NCBI GenBank assembly: GCA_005792225.1
Contig: SXSP01000064.1
Location: forward strand, 1 to 6,427
DNA: 6,427 nucleotides
Direction: 5' to 3'
DNA from: Bdellovibrionales bacterium
Lineage (GTDB): Bacteria; Bdellovibrionota; Bdellovibrionia; Bdellovibrionales; JAMPXM01
Part shown: piece after piece, positions 1 through 5,924 of the stretch
How positions within the stretch are numbered: position 1 is the stretch's first letter
Layout: each line of letters begins with the position of its first letter
Translations under genes and position numbers: made by a program
The notes under the pieces: generated by a model
Database searches by the model: none
The model's input: the letters and a program-made list of their open reading frames with translations, nothing else
What the model was told of the DNA's origin: nothing

Positions 1-463
1 CCACAGTGAGCGTCGCGCGCTCTTTCATGAGACGGATGAAGAGACGGGCAAGAAGGTGAGAGCTCTTCAAGGCGTCGGCATCACTCCGATGCTTTGCGTG
101 GGTGAATCACTCTCTGAAAGAGAGAGCGGCCGCACGAATGAAGTCATCATTCGACAACTTCGTGCGGGTCTTGCGATGAGAGACGTATCGAAACCCGTCA
201 TGATCGCGTACGAACCCTTCAGGGCGATCGGCACCGGAAAAGTCGCGACTCCGGATCAGGCCGGAGAGGCTCACGCGGTTCTCCGCGGTGCGCTTCGCGA
301 AATTGGCGGCGCTTTGCTCGCCGAGAACACGCCCATCCTCTACGGTGGAAGCGTGAAACCCGACAACGCGGGCGCGATCCGAGAGCAAAAGGAAGTCGAT
401 GGATTTTTGGTCGGCGGAGCTTCTCTCGAGATCGATTCGTTTCTCGCCCTCTGCGCGGATTAA
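1..463 (+). CDS. tpiA: Triosephosphate isomerase, C-terminal part (5' truncated by window edge)
   Basis: Cytosolic glycolytic enzyme interconverting dihydroxyacetone phosphate and glyceraldehyde 3-phosphate. The reading frame is open from base 2; 153 residues of a protein usually near 250 are present. The first residues are HSERR, part of the family's GHSERR motif, so the window begins at the catalytic histidine. The loop-6 motif with the catalytic glutamate reads AYEPFRAIGTG (Glu codon 212-214), followed by KVATPDQA. The C-terminal phosphate-binding segment YGGSVKPDNA and the closing FLVGGASLE are typical. Oddity: the normally near-invariant Val-Trp after YEP is Phe-Arg here (218-223). The GTG at 56 is internal, not the true start, because homology continues upstream of it. 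The stop is 6 bases before the GNAT gene, suggesting co-transcription. Identity is very secure. Confidence 0.96.
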   Translation, partial: HSERRALFHETDEETGKKVRALQGVGITPMLCVGESLSERESGRTNEVIIRQLRAGLAMRDVSKPVMIAYEPFRAIGTGKVATPDQAGEAHAVLRGALREIGGALLAENTPILYGGSVKPDNAGAIREQKEVDGFLVGGASLEIDSFLALCAD

Positions 464-469
464 GTCTCG

Positions 470-982
470 ATGGAATTAGCCACTCGATTCTTGAACGAAG
501 AAGATGCTCCCAAAGTCTTTGAACTCTACCGTGCGATCGCCGCCCAACCGGGTGGATTCGCCCGCACGGCCGAAGAGATCTCGCTCGAGTACGTCCAGAA
601 GACGTTGCGAGCCGCGGTTCAAAACGGAATCGGCATCGGCGCGATCGACAAATCGACCGAACAATTGGTCGGCTCGATCATCGCGCGAAAACTCGGCCCT
701 AAAGTTTTCGACCATGTCTTAAGTGATCTCACGATCGGTGTTCATCCGAATTTTCAGAGTCAGGGGATCGGGCGGAGGATCTTCCTCGATTTTCTCGAAC
801 ATGTTCAGGCCGCGCGCCCCGACGTTCTTCGAGTCGAACTGATCGCGCGTGAATCGAACCAACGCGCGATCGCCTTTTATGAAGCAATCGGTTTTCGCAG
901 CGAAGGTGTTCTTGAACGCCGGATTCGCAAGCCCAATGGCGACTTTGAGTCCGACATCGCGATGGCCTGGATCAAGCAGTAG
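470..982 (+). CDS. GNAT-family N-acetyltransferase
   Basis: Predicted cytosolic acetyltransferase of 170 residues, the normal size for a single GNAT domain, moving an acetyl group from acetyl-CoA to an amine. Motif A is clear: strand LTIGVHP (residues 87-93) followed by the acetyl-CoA pyrophosphate-binding turn QSQGIG (96-101) and helix. Motif B follows as RVELIARESNQRAIAFYEAIGF (121-142), with the common N..A..FYE..GF signature. The C-terminal GVLERRIRKPNG resembles RimJ/RimL-like and small-molecule acetyltransferases, but the substrate cannot be told from sequence. The ATG at 470 lies 6 bases after the tpiA stop with only a weak GGAT-like ribosome site near 457, which favours translational coupling to tpiA. 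No linked gene points to the substrate. Confidence 0.9.
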   Translation: MELATRFLNEEDAPKVFELYRAIAAQPGGFARTAEEISLEYVQKTLRAAVQNGIGIGAIDKSTEQLVGSIIARKLGPKVFDHVLSDLTIGVHPNFQSQGIGRRIFLDFLEHVQAARPDVLRVELIARESNQRAIAFYEAIGFRSEGVLERRIRKPNGDFESDIAMAWIKQ

Positions 983-1187
983 GCTTAAGACGCCAAGCGC
1001 TACTAGGCGTGAGGCGCCAAGGGTTATAAGCTGCGGTGCGTTAGATGTCACGCAGGTTTGCGAGATTGCTCATGTTCATGCGATGATGCGTTAAGTCATT
1101 AGACAGATAATTCAACGAATACGAGAGGTTAGAAAACTGACAGTGGTTTTCGCGGCTGGCTCCGCGTACACTGATTTCAGGCTTAAT

Positions 1188-1212
1188 GAGGGCTCGTGCA
1201 AGGCGAGCCTTC
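1188..1212 (+). other. Intergenic stem-loop upstream of the zinc-ribbon gene
   Basis: Bases 1188-1196 pair with 1204-1212: nine pairs including one G-U, around the loop TGCAAGG. It lies about 45 bases before the proposed start of the zinc-ribbon gene and has no U-run after it, so it does not look like a terminator. It may be a 5' leader structure or may have no function. Confidence 0.3.
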
Positions 1213-1244
1213 GCAAATTCTGTGGGACTCTCGAACCTTTTATG

Positions 1245-1249
1245 AGGAG
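1245..1249 (+). promoter_or_regulatory. Ribosome-binding site AGGAG for the TTG start at 1257
   Basis: AGGAG sits 7 bases before TTG at 1257. The competing ATG at 1242 overlaps this site and has no comparable purine-rich motif upstream, so this site favours the TTG start. Confidence 0.55.
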
Positions 1250-1256
1250 AGCCCGT

Positions 1257-1583
1257 TTGGAAAACAAAAGAAAAAGACCCGTCGCGCGGATCAAACCCGA
1301 GGCGAGGACCCAGCGTTTTCGCCGTCAGGCAAAATTCGAACTCACTCCCGTCGAGGAGCCCGTTCACTTACGACGCTGCCACCTCTGTGATGCCGTCAAC
1401 GAAAGTCAGGGCGAAGTCGTCTCCCGATGCGAAAGCTGCGGCAAGTTCATGGCGCCGTTTTACTTCTTCAAAGAATCGGAAGTCGTCGCTTATTCAGATC
1501 ATGACCTGAGACCGCCGGCACCGCCCGTGGAGAAACTCAGCGAAGAGCGTCTGCCGATCCGGGGGCTCACCGCTTACTGGTGA
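1257..1583 (+). CDS. Small four-cysteine zinc-ribbon protein, function unknown
   Basis: I do not recognise this gene. It encodes 108 residues from the TTG at 1257. The N-terminus is strongly basic and probably disordered (MENKRKRPVARIKPEAR, then RFRRQAKF). The middle holds a zinc-ribbon motif C41-x2-C44-x13-C58-x2-C61, reading CHLC then CESC. An aromatic patch, FMAPFYFFKES, follows, and the tail is Pro-rich and acidic. No signal peptide or membrane segment is visible, so it is probably cytosolic. The basic arm plus zinc ribbon would suit nucleic-acid or ribosome binding, but that is inference. The start could be ATG 1242 (5 residues longer); an upstream GTG at 1143 is unlikely because the added residues look like translated intergenic DNA. 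The stop lies inside a terminator-like hairpin, and ilvA follows on the same strand. Confidence 0.7.
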   Translation: MENKRKRPVARIKPEARTQRFRRQAKFELTPVEEPVHLRRCHLCDAVNESQGEVVSRCESCGKFMAPFYFFKESEVVAYSDHDLRPPAPPVEKLSEERLPIRGLTAYW

Positions 1584-1590
1584 GCGTTTT
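1565..1590 (+). terminator. Terminator-like hairpin over the zinc-ribbon gene's stop codon
   Basis: GCTCACC (1565-1571) and GGTGAGC (1579-1585) are perfect 7-base complements with a 7-base loop, followed by GTTTT (1586-1590). The stop codon TGA (1581-1583) is in the right arm. The U-run has only four bases, so termination would be weak or conditional. Part of the loop and right arm is also complementary to 1613-1619, which allows a competing structure ahead of ilvA. Confidence 0.45.
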
Positions 1591-1619
1591 CGTAGACAGT
1601 CGAGTCGGTGCTCCAGTAA

Positions 1620-1638
1620 CTTGGGTTATCCATCCAAG
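1620..1638 (+). promoter_or_regulatory. Hairpin covering the ilvA ribosome-binding site
   Basis: CTTGGGT (1620-1626) can pair with ATCCAAG (1632-1638) around a 5-base loop, with one G-U pair. The right arm takes in the first bases of the AAGGAG ribosome site (1636-1641). If formed, it would reduce ilvA translation. The prediction rests on complementarity alone. Confidence 0.3.
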
Positions 1639-1641
1639 GAG
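1636..1641 (+). promoter_or_regulatory. Ribosome-binding site AAGGAG that sets the ilvA start at GTG 1647
   Basis: A full AAGGAG ends 5 bases before GTG 1647, a standard spacing. The earlier in-frame GTG at 1641 overlaps the site itself and cannot be served by it, so 1647 is preferred. Confidence 0.75.
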
Positions 1642-1646
1642 TGAAC

Positions 1647-2903
1647 GTGGGCACCGATTTTCCTCCCATCGGACTCGAAGACATCCAACGCGCGAGCCTC
1701 TTCCTGAAGGGTAAGATCGTCCGCACCCGCGTGCACCTCGCGCCGCCTGCACTCGGCGTTCCGGGAACCCAACTCTATTTCAAGTACGAAAACGAACAGC
1801 TCACGGGGAGCTTTAAAATTCGCGGCGCTCTCAATCGCATGAGTTTACTGACGCCCGAGGAGCGAAGTCGCGGTGTCGTCGCCAGCTCCGCGGGAAATCA
1901 CGCTCAAGGAGTCGCGTACGGCGCCAAAATTTTCGGCGTACGTGCGCACATCGTGATGCCGGTCACGACGCCGATCGTGAAAATCAACGCGACGAAATCC
2001 TACGGCGCCGAAGTCATTCTCCATGGCGAGTATTACGATGAGGCGTTCGCGTTTGCGAAAGAGCTCGAAAAAGAAAAGGGCTACGTCTTCGTTCATCCGT
2101 ACCAAGATGCCGGCGTGATCGCCGGGCAGGGAACGATCGGTCTTGAGATTCTCGAAGACCTATCCGATCTCGACTCCGTCGTCGTTCCGATCGGAGGGGG
2201 CGGGCTCTGCAGCGGAATCGCAACCGCGATGAAGGCGCTCAAGCCGTCTCTTAAAATCATCGGCGTCGTTTCCAATCAAGCTCCAGGCATGCGCGAACTC
2301 TTCAACGGAAAAAAGCATCCCACCCAAGCCAAATCGGCTCCGGTCCCGAAGCGCGTGATTTCAACGATCGCCGAGGGGATCGCGATCAAGAGTCCGAGCG
2401 CGCAGATGTTCGACAGCTACATCTCAAAGCTCGTCGATGAAATCGTCGAGGTCGATGACAACGAAGTCGCGCAAGCGATCGTCTTACTTCTCGAGAAGGC
2501 TAAGACCGTCACCGAAGGCGCGGGAGCCGCGGGAGTAGCCGCCGTCCTGACGTCAGTTCTTTCGGGACGAATGCTCGATCTCGGAAAAAAATCTTGCGTG
2601 GTTCTGTGCGGAGGTAACATCGACCTCAATGTCATGGCGAAAGTCATCGAGCGGGGACTGCGGCAGGAGCATCGACTGGCGCGACTGACGGTCGTCTGCG
2701 AAGATCTTCCAGGGAATCTCAACCGAATCACGAACGTCATGGCCGAGAATCGCGCGAACATCCTCGAGGTGTACCACGACCGCGTGTCTCCCGAGCTCGG
2801 CCTGCGTGAAACGCGTATCGATCTTCTCGTTGAAACCGCGAGCGATGAGCACATCCAAAAAATCCAGGCCGCGTTAAAAGCAGCCGGATTTAAACTCGTT
2901 TAA
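1647..2903 (+). CDS. ilvA: Threonine dehydratase (threonine ammonia-lyase), ACT-domain form
   Basis: PLP-dependent fold-type II enzyme deaminating threonine to 2-oxobutanoate and ammonia, the first step toward isoleucine; members of the family may also act on serine. It has 418 residues, matching the medium-length form with one C-terminal ACT domain. Visible motifs: the PLP lysine in GSFKIRGA (Lys57), the SAGNHAQG substrate loop (81-88), the phosphate-binding PIGGGGL (181-187), and LCGGNID (320-326), whose Cys sits where many relatives have the Ser facing the PLP pyridine nitrogen. An ACT-like regulatory domain spans about 343-418 and begins LARLTVVCEDLPGNLNRI. By analogy it may sense isoleucine or valine, unproven here. 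The GTG start is fixed by AAGGAG. The 63-base leader can form alternative hairpins. The gene meets hyuB tail to tail with overlapping stops. Confidence 0.95.
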   Translation: MGTDFPPIGLEDIQRASLFLKGKIVRTRVHLAPPALGVPGTQLYFKYENEQLTGSFKIRGALNRMSLLTPEERSRGVVASSAGNHAQGVAYGAKIFGVRAHIVMPVTTPIVKINATKSYGAEVILHGEYYDEAFAFAKELEKEKGYVFVHPYQDAGVIAGQGTIGLEILEDLSDLDSVVVPIGGGGLCSGIATAMKALKPSLKIIGVVSNQAPGMRELFNGKKHPTQAKSAPVPKRVISTIAEGIAIKSPSAQMFDSYISKLVDEIVEVDDNEVAQAIVLLLEKAKTVTEGAGAAGVAAVLTSVLSGRMLDLGKKSCVVLCGGNIDLNVMAKVIERGLRQEHRLARLTVVCEDLPGNLNRITNVMAENRANILEVYHDRVSPELGLRETRIDLLVETASDEHIQKIQAALKAAGFKLV

Positions 2904-2908
2904 CCGGC
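2876..2908 (-). terminator. Candidate intrinsic terminator of the hyu-like operon
   Basis: On the minus strand, bases 2908-2904 (GCCGG) and 2903-2899 (TTAAA) pair with 2894-2890 and 2887-2883, closing a CGAG tetraloop with a two-base bulge: about ten pairs. The strand then reads TGCTTTTAAC, with the U-run at 2879-2876. The hairpin spans the convergent stop codons. On the plus strand no T-run follows, so it probably serves hyuB better than ilvA. Predicted by eye. Confidence 0.45.
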
Positions 2909-4471
2909 ATCATCCTCGGGTGGCGCGCCGAAAGCTCCGCCGCCCGCGCCGAAGAAATGAATTTGATCGCCGGCATTGAGCGCGATGCTGCCGTCGGCGT
3001 TCGGGATTTCGGTGAGTTCACCAGAACCCTTCCGGCGTACCTCGATTTTCGCTGCCGTGCCGGATTTTCCGCCGTCGATCCCGTCGGCCTTCGCGATCGA
3101 AGGGCCGAGCGCCCAGCGCGCGGTGACGGGAGCAAGACATTCAAACGAGTAGAATGCGCCGTCGCCTCCGCGGCGAAGACCTCTACCGCCCGAGTTCGTA
3201 CGAATTCCGCAACCGAGAACCCGCAAAGGGTAGTCACGTTCAACTTGTTCCATCGAGAAGTCCTGCCCACTTTTCGGCTCCCAAAGTGCGTAGGCATCAA
3301 GTCCATCGGCATCCGCCCTCGCGGGCGATCCGGGCTCCAAAGTTCCGGACCAAAATTTTCCGTCGGAAAATTCGAACTGATAATGGCCGCTGACCGTCGC
3401 TCCGCCAGCGCCACGGTGAGACGAATTTAGCTGCGCGAACGCAGCTCTTACGAGATCGCAAACGGCCGCTAAAACAAAACGGGTTGAGCGCAGACTTCCC
3501 ACGGGGCCCTGCCCAGAAAGAAGTGTTCTAGAAGGCGCGCTCACCTGGATCATCGAGAATGTCGCCGCGTTCATGGGAAGCCCATCGGCAAAGAGCGAAG
3601 CGGTCACCGCCATGCAGGCGCCGAACGTCATCATTTCGGTGAGAGAAACACGGGTGGAGGATTCCGTACCCGCGAAATCGAACGTGATCCGTGTCTCATC
3701 GATGCGGAGCTGAAGTTTTAGAAGCTCACCCGTCGGCAATCTTTGACTCACGGTTTTTGCGCCGAGGGGCAGGTGATGCAAACGGTCCTGGGCCATGCGC
3801 GAGCAATCCGCGAGATATCTTTTAAAATTAGCGCGCCGAAATTCCGAGCCTGGGTCTTGACCCGCGGCCTTGAGTTTTTTGATTGCCGTCAGAAGATCCG
3901 CACATCCCGCTTGAATCGCGGCCGAAAGCCCTTGCGGAGCCAGCGGATGAGCTGACATGGCCGAGAGGATATCCGTATTGATCTGCCCCGCCATCGCGAT
4001 TGGCATTGGTGGAACTCGCACACCTTCGGCATCGATCTTGCCACTCTCGGAAATCCGCGCGGGGAGCGAGATCCTCTTAACGAGCAGAAGTTCCGCCTCC
4101 GGACCCGCGGTTTCAAACGCGGCGCCCGCGACGAGCGTGAATTCCGAAAGAGTCGTGCCTCCCGAGGAAGGATCATTGAGAAGGGCAATGTCGCGATCTC
4201 GAAGTTTCACGTACTTTTGGCAAAGGGCCGCGGCACTTGGAAGTGTCGCGAGATCTGCCGCGCGCTCGGCACGGACGGCAAGAATCGGGCTTTCGGCCTT
4301 TGCGCCCGATTCAACGAGAATGAGCGCGCTATTTCCAAGTTCATCCAGGAAACTCGAAAGAAGATCATGAAGCGAATGAGCCTCGGCGGGAGCGAAGTGC
4401 CAGGATTTCCGCACGGGGCGAGTCGAAAGTGTCACGGCCGCGCCTCCGAACATGCTTGGGATTCCGCCCAT
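2900..4471 (-). CDS. Divergent hydantoinase B / 5-oxoprolinase B-subunit family protein (HyuB-like)
   Basis: HyuB-family protein of 523 residues, near the family's usual 500-600. Typical members pair with HyuA in ATP-dependent opening of hydantoins, 5-oxoproline or related rings, or in acetone/acetophenone carboxylases. Matching landmarks: DIALLNDPSSGGTTLSE (94-110) for the usual LNDPY.GGTHLPD; FDFAGTESS (264-272); DGLPMNAATFSMIQVSAPS (296-314) for the PLN.G..RPI.V.AP segment; ERDYPLRVL...RTNSGGRGLRRGG (411-436); and a Gly-rich end, GAGGGAFGAP (508-517). Deviations: where NRAHH-D-GG is expected, VKRISLPARISE (131-142) has no His, and the usual GGN-ET element reads PVGSLRST. ATG 4471 is preceded by GAAGGA at 6 bases and overlaps the hyuA-like gene by 40 bases. 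Family membership is secure; activity is not. Confidence 0.82.
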   Translation of the reverse strand: MGGIPSMFGGAAVTLSTRPVRKSWHFAPAEAHSLHDLLSSFLDELGNSALILVESGAKAESPILAVRAERAADLATLPSAAALCQKYVKLRDRDIALLNDPSSGGTTLSEFTLVAGAAFETAGPEAELLLVKRISLPARISESGKIDAEGVRVPPMPIAMAGQINTDILSAMSAHPLAPQGLSAAIQAGCADLLTAIKKLKAAGQDPGSEFRRANFKRYLADCSRMAQDRLHHLPLGAKTVSQRLPTGELLKLQLRIDETRITFDFAGTESSTRVSLTEMMTFGACMAVTASLFADGLPMNAATFSMIQVSAPSRTLLSGQGPVGSLRSTRFVLAAVCDLVRAAFAQLNSSHRGAGGATVSGHYQFEFSDGKFWSGTLEPGSPARADADGLDAYALWEPKSGQDFSMEQVERDYPLRVLGCGIRTNSGGRGLRRGGDGAFYSFECLAPVTARWALGPSIAKADGIDGGKSGTAAKIEVRRKGSGELTEIPNADGSIALNAGDQIHFFGAGGGAFGAPPEDDAG

Positions 4472-5730
4472 TCGGCGTCCTTCTTCAAAACGAATTCAAC
4501 ATCGGGCCGGCGCCGTTTGAGGAGCGGGTGCACCGTCGTCGCGAGCGCGCCTTGGAGAATCACTCTTCCCCGGATGCCATTGAGTGCATCATGAGCGAGG
4601 CGCTCAACAAAACCCGATTCGATATCCTCCGCGATCGCCCGAGCATCAAGTCGGGTCAGACCGTCGGAGAGGCCCGCGCTCTTTCCCCAGGCGAGAAGCG
4701 TCTCGTGGATTCGCGATCGGCTGCGATCGCTCACGAGTGCCGTGAGTCCCTCGATCGGTTGCAAGCGGTCCTGAACATATAAAATATCGAGAATCGAGAG
4801 CTGCTGCGATTTTCCGAAGAGCATCGGTCCCGGCAGAAGGCCCACGCTCTCTTCACTTAGACCCGGAAAAGACCATTCGCCCATCTTAAGCCCTTGAGAC
4901 GGGGATAAACCAAGCGGCCGACAGTGACCCCCTGAGACTAAATAAAAATGATCGAGACCGAGATGCAGACGTGTTTCGTTTCCGGCCGCATCTTTGAGCG
5001 CACATTCGAGCCCTCCGCGAAGACCACGGCCCGCCTGGGTCCATTCGGTGATCTTGTAATTATCCGCGAGTTCCTTCAGGGCCGACTCGATTTGTCCTCT
5101 TTCTTCAGTCACCGCGACATCGGCGTAGGCAAGTTCCGCGGTCGTCGTCCAACGGGCGACCGAACTCATCTCGTCCCGAAGCGCATGCGACTCAAAGACC
5201 TTGAAGCCGTTTTCACGAAAGTAACTTGCAACTTGAAGTTCTTGCTCCGGATTCACGCCCGCGTGCGGGAGCGCCACGACCACTTGGTGGATTTTCAAGA
5301 GCTCAAATTTCGCCTTCAGAAATTCTAATTCGTCGATGCGAATGGGGGCTTCAATCTTGCCGTCGATCGAAGTTCGTCCGCTGATCCCGAAAATGTAGTC
5401 GGCGTCGACCGGCGGAGCTTTTCGTTTGGGCGCGAGCGAGAAAGTGGGGGGGAGAAGTTTTTGTCTCGCGCGCAATTGAGTTTCGAAACCGTTGGCCACG
5501 ATCACGGCTGGAGTTTGCCCTTGACCTCTCTTGAGCGAACGTTCGACGACGGAACTCGCGACGTGAACCTCAACTGAGGATTTGGTTTCTCCCAGGATCT
5601 CCTTGATGCCTTCTTTTAATCCATCCCCGAGCGATTTTCGCGCGAGATACCAGCGAGTTTTGAAGATTGCGTCCTTCGAGCAAAGTTCTGCGAACGATTC
5701 GCCGACCGAAAGGCCGAGCTGACATGACAT
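4432..5730 (-). CDS. Divergent, shortened hydantoinase A / 5-oxoprolinase A-subunit family protein (HyuA-like)
   Basis: HyuA-type ASKHA-fold protein of 432 residues; usual members are about 650-720. HyuA normally binds ATP and phosphorylates the substrate amide. The N-terminus MSCQLGLSVGESFAEL lines up with the family start of the form (I/V)G(V/I)DVGGTFTD, so ATG 5730 is chosen over in-frame ATGs at 5790 and 5919. Further landmarks: GRTSIDGKIEAPIRIDELE (118-136) for the ERVDADGEVLEPLDE segment, VVVALPHAGVNPEQE (150-164) for VAV.LLHSY.NP.HE, RWTTTAELAYADV (193-205) for YERTSTTVLNAYL, and LLPGPMLFGKSQQLSILDILYV (298-319) for the GADPGP.CYG....TVTDA segment. The phosphate-1 loop is eroded (SVGESFAE), and no DMGGTSTDV-like loop is found; the missing length appears to lie around there. 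Frame intact. Overlaps hyuB by 40 bases. Probably an inactive or re-purposed subunit (inference). Confidence 0.75.
   Translation of the reverse strand: MSCQLGLSVGESFAELCSKDAIFKTRWYLARKSLGDGLKEGIKEILGETKSSVEVHVASSVVERSLKRGQGQTPAVIVANGFETQLRARQKLLPPTFSLAPKRKAPPVDADYIFGISGRTSIDGKIEAPIRIDELEFLKAKFELLKIHQVVVALPHAGVNPEQELQVASYFRENGFKVFESHALRDEMSSVARWTTTAELAYADVAVTEERGQIESALKELADNYKITEWTQAGRGLRGGLECALKDAAGNETRLHLGLDHFYLVSGGHCRPLGLSPSQGLKMGEWSFPGLSEESVGLLPGPMLFGKSQQLSILDILYVQDRLQPIEGLTALVSDRSRSRIHETLLAWGKSAGLSDGLTRLDARAIAEDIESGFVERLAHDALNGIRGRVILQGALATTVHPLLKRRRPDVEFVLKKDAEWAESQACSEARP
4478..4483 (-). promoter_or_regulatory. Ribosome-binding site GAAGGA for the HyuB-like gene, inside the HyuA-like gene
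   Basis: GAAGGA on the minus strand lies 6 bases before ATG 4471 and within the last codons of the upstream gene. It supports this start over ATG 4453 and confirms that the two genes truly overlap. Confidence 0.6.
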
Positions 5731-5788
5731 CTTGAATCCCGCTCCCGGAGTTGTTAAGACTGGGCCACCATACCTGGGCCAGTCCGAC

Positions 5789-5818
5789 ATTATTAACGAA
5801 TCCGCCCGAAAATGGCGA
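5789..5818 (-). promoter_or_regulatory. Candidate promoter for the hyu-like operon
   Basis: Minus-strand AATAAT (5794-5789, five of six bases of TATAAT) with TCGCCA (5818-5813, four of six bases of TTGACA) at 18-base spacing. Transcription would begin near 5782, downstream of the ATG at 5790, which fits translation from 5730. Weak, by eye only. Confidence 0.28.
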
Positions 5819-5881
5819 GTCCGTCGTTTGATTCCCTGTTCGGTTGGTTGTTGTACTGAAGCGTCGCGGAGGAAACAAGCG

Positions 5882-5911
5882 TTGACCTTCGCGGGCATTT
5901 TGGTTCGAAAT
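5882..5911 (+). promoter_or_regulatory. Candidate promoter for cmk
   Basis: TTGACC (5882-5887) matches five of six bases of the -35 consensus. CGAAAT (5906-5911) is 18 bases later but matches the -10 consensus at only three positions. It lies just before the cmk ribosome site, leaving room for a short leader. Low confidence. Confidence 0.25.
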
Positions 5912-5924
5912 AGGTGCAAATTTC

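Larger units (their letters stand above)
983..1256. other. Intergenic region with short repeats and hairpins; no gene recognised
   Basis: This 274-base gap between the GNAT gene and the zinc-ribbon gene holds no convincing coding sequence. Direct copies of CGCCAAG occur at 991-997 and 1015-1021, inside a stretch that can fold (982-987 with 1027-1032, and 990-994 with 1006-1010). The segment ends in GTTAGAT at 1040-1046. A GATAAT hexamer at 1106-1111 could be a -10 box for the downstream gene, but I see no good -35 at normal spacing. A short hairpin pairs 1151-1155 with 1162-1166, and a longer one is listed separately at 1188-1212. No U-rich terminator follows the GNAT stop. Confidence 0.5.

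Noticed and set aside
983..1046. Integron attC site look-alike: GCTTAAG at the left end and GTTAGAT at the right end, about 64 bases apart
   Set aside because: The outer boxes are not complementary to each other as attC R boxes must be. GCTTAAG also fails the RYYYAAC form, and no integrase or cassette array is present.
1143..1256. N-terminal extension of the zinc-ribbon protein from GTG 1143
   Set aside because: No ribosome site precedes 1143, the added residues look like translated intergenic DNA containing hairpins, and AGGAG supports TTG 1257.
1041..1367. 108-codon minus-strand frame covering the intergenic gap and the start of the zinc-ribbon gene
   Set aside because: No recognisable domain and no good ribosome site. 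It overlaps the better-supported zinc-ribbon frame.
1641..1646. ilvA start at GTG 1641
   Set aside because: It overlaps the AAGGAG ribosome site. GTG 1647 has the right spacing.
2957..3430. 157-codon plus-strand frame opposite the hyuB-like gene, and similar long antisense frames across 3743-5328
   Set aside because: These lie antisense to well-supported hyu-like coding sequence and show no recognisable domains. Long antisense frames are expected in GC-rich DNA.
5731..5919. Longer HyuA-like protein starting at ATG 5919 or ATG 5790
   Set aside because: The extra residues do not resemble the family, whereas residues from 5730 align with the HyuA N-terminus. A candidate -10 box overlaps ATG 5790.
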